This document shows positions 4,754 through 6,112 of a DNA stretch of 6,112 nucleotides, in pieces. The stretch is from Nanobdellota archaeon. Its GTDB lineage: Archaea > Nanobdellota > Nanobdellia > Pacearchaeales > GW2011-AR1. The notes below the pieces were generated by a model that was not told the origin of the DNA, did not search any database, and saw nothing but the letters and a program-made list of their open reading frames with translations. Where the stretch lies: NCBI GenBank assembly GCA_018901375.1, contig JAHIEP010000039.1, positions 1-6,112 on the forward strand, written 5' to 3'. The translations under genes and the position numbers were made by a program. Within the stretch, counting starts at the first letter, position 1. Each line of letters begins with the position of its first letter.

Positions 4754-6112
4754 ATGAACAAATTTTACATCACAACCGCAATCGACTACGTAAACGCACC
4801 ACCCCACATAGGCCACGCGTTCGAAAAAGTCCTAGCCGACGCTCTCGCAAGATACCACCGAAACAAGGGCGACAAAACATTCTACCTAACCGGCACCGAC
4901 GAGAACGCCCAAAAAAACGCCGAAGCTGCAAAAGAAGCAGGTATACCAACCCAAAAATTCGTAGACCAAAATTCAAAAATATTCATCAAACTCTGCAAAA
5001 CCCTAAACTTATCAAATGACTCATTCATAAGAACAACCGAAAGCCACCACAAAAAAATAGCCCAAGAAATATTCCAAAAAGTCTACGACAAAGGCGACAT
5101 CTACAAAGGCAACTACGAAGGACTCTACTGCCAAGGTTGTGAAGAATTCAAAACCGAAAAAGATTTAGTCGACGGCAAATGCCCAGAGCACAACAAAGCC
5201 CCACAACTAATTTCCGAACCTGCCTACTTTTTCAAACTAAGTAAATACAAAACAGAGCTAGAAAAATTCATCCCAAACTACATCGTCCCAAAATCTAAAG
5301 CAAAAGAAATCCTATCAAGATTAAAAGAACAAGGTCTAAAAGATTTATGCGTCAGCAGAACAAACCTCGACTGGGGAATCGACTCGCCAATTGACAAAGA
5401 CTACAAAATCTATGTCTGGTTCGACGCTCTAATAAATTACATCTCAGGCGCAAAAGATAACTGGCCCGCAGACGTCCACGTCGTCGGAAAAGGCATCAAC
5501 TGGTTCCACTCAGTAATTTGGCCAGCAATGCTAATGTCAGCAGGAATCGAACTCCCAAAAAAACTCCTAGTCCACGGCTATCTAACCTTCAACGGAAAAA
5601 AAATAAGTAAATCGCTAGGCAACACAATCGATCCAAGAGAACTAGCAAAAAAATATCCAATAGATTCAATTAGATACAACCTTCTCCGAGGCTCAACCTT
5701 CGAAGACTTCGACTTTTCCGAAAAAGAATTAGTCGACCGTCACAACAACGAACTAGCAAACAAACTCGGAAACCTAGTTTCAAGAACCTCAGCCCTAGCA
5801 GAAAAATACGGAATAGAGAAGACCCCAAACATTCTACTAAAAAAATTAAACACAAAAAAAATCGACGAGCATTTCAACAACCTAGAACCCGACAAAGCCC
5901 TATCGGAAATCTTCGCATTCATCGACGCCTGCAACGAATTCGTCCAATCCAAAAAACCATGGGAAACCCACGACAAAAAAGTCCTCTACCAACTAGTCGA
6001 AGCAATCCGAGAAATCGCAAAACTCTTAGAACCCTTCATCCCAGAGTCAGCCCAAAAAATCCAAAAGATATTCAACACAGACAAAATAAAAAAAGCCCCA
6101 ATCCTATTCGAA
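4754..6112 (+). CDS. metG: Methionyl-tRNA synthetase (partial at 3' end)
   Basis: Class I aminoacyl-tRNA synthetase charging tRNA-Met in the cytoplasm; 453 codons are present and the frame is open at the window end. Catalytic motifs are intact: HIGH at 18-21 within YVNAPPHIGHAF, GTDENAQK (47-54), VWFDALINYISG, and KISKS at 283-287 as the KMSKS loop. A single zinc knuckle is formed by C126, C129, C143 and H146 (C-x2-C...C-x2-H), the arrangement of the Thermus thermophilus enzyme. Anticodon-binding residues known from E. coli MetRS (N391, R395, P460, W461) correspond to N340, R344, P402 and W403. The last residues, APILFE, match the normal end of the anticodon domain, so little of the core is missing; a C-terminal EMAP-type domain may or may not follow. 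The compact single-knuckle form is bacterial-like, whereas many archaea carry a longer two-knuckle type, hinting at old lateral transfer. The ATG is supported by the upstream TATA box. Confidence 0.97.
   Translation, partial: MNKFYITTAIDYVNAPPHIGHAFEKVLADALARYHRNKGDKTFYLTGTDENAQKNAEAAKEAGIPTQKFVDQNSKIFIKLCKTLNLSNDSFIRTTESHHKKIAQEIFQKVYDKGDIYKGNYEGLYCQGCEEFKTEKDLVDGKCPEHNKAPQLISEPAYFFKLSKYKTELEKFIPNYIVPKSKAKEILSRLKEQGLKDLCVSRTNLDWGIDSPIDKDYKIYVWFDALINYISGAKDNWPADVHVVGKGINWFHSVIWPAMLMSAGIELPKKLLVHGYLTFNGKKISKSLGNTIDPRELAKKYPIDSIRYNLLRGSTFEDFDFSEKELVDRHNNELANKLGNLVSRTSALAEKYGIEKTPNILLKKLNTKKIDEHFNNLEPDKALSEIFAFIDACNEFVQSKKPWETHDKKVLYQLVEAIREIAKLLEPFIPESAQKIQKIFNTDKIKKAPILFE

Noticed and set aside
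4770..5976. Minus frames at 4770-4976, 5670-5855 and 5740-5976
   Set aside because: All lie opposite metG, whose catalytic motifs prove the + frame. Arg/Leu/Cys-rich shadows.

Overview
This looks like a piece of an AT-rich archaeal genome, most likely a small-genome (DPANN-type, Woesearchaeota/Pacearchaeota-like) archaeon. The archaeal assignment rests on an archaeal cupin-type phosphoglucose isomerase, TATA boxes centred about 25 bp upstream of nearly every start codon, and a tRNA-Gly gene without an encoded CCA. The DPANN label is an inference from gene style (short proteins, a bacterial-type MetRS in an archaeal background, a familiar kind of MFS protein). It was not tested phylogenetically.

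Layout. 1-277: non-coding or degenerate DNA with short tandem repeats, three CTCTGAAG words separated by hairpins, and a doubtful minus-strand reading frame that runs off the left edge. 278-1753 (-): a 12-helix-type MFS transporter. 1754-1845: a compact divergent promoter region. 1846-3457 (+): a two-gene operon of cupin phosphoglucose isomerase and a minimal GH15-type glucoamylase-like enzyme, with a 1-nt gap. 3522-3593 (+): tRNA-Gly(CCC). 3594-4314: a stretch without large genes. Its minus strand carries three tiny reading frames (42, 46 and about 55 codons, the last with an in-frame stop) that look like remnants of a decayed or split locus. 4315-4647 (+): a small two-helix membrane protein with a coiled-coil tail. 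4754-6112 (+): methionyl-tRNA synthetase, nearly complete and cut by the right edge.

Function. The isomerase and the GH15-like protein form a plausible intracellular carbohydrate module: glucose released from alpha-glucan or oligosaccharide, then (after phosphorylation by a kinase not in this window) glucose-6-P to fructose-6-P. The divergent MFS protein may belong to the same module as an importer or exporter, but its substrate cannot be read from the sequence. The right half is translation-related (tRNA-Gly, MetRS).

Two window-wide patterns stand out. First, TATA-box placement implies that essentially all mRNAs here are leaderless. Second, the + strand carries more C than G in the stretches sampled, whichever strand is coding, which points to a replication-strand skew rather than a coding effect. 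I found no mobile element, CRISPR array or clearly new defence system. The best candidates for something undescribed are the minus-strand micro-ORF cluster at 3724-4243, the minimal GH15 protein with a non-canonical acid-residue region, and the tandem-repeat/hairpin element at the left edge.
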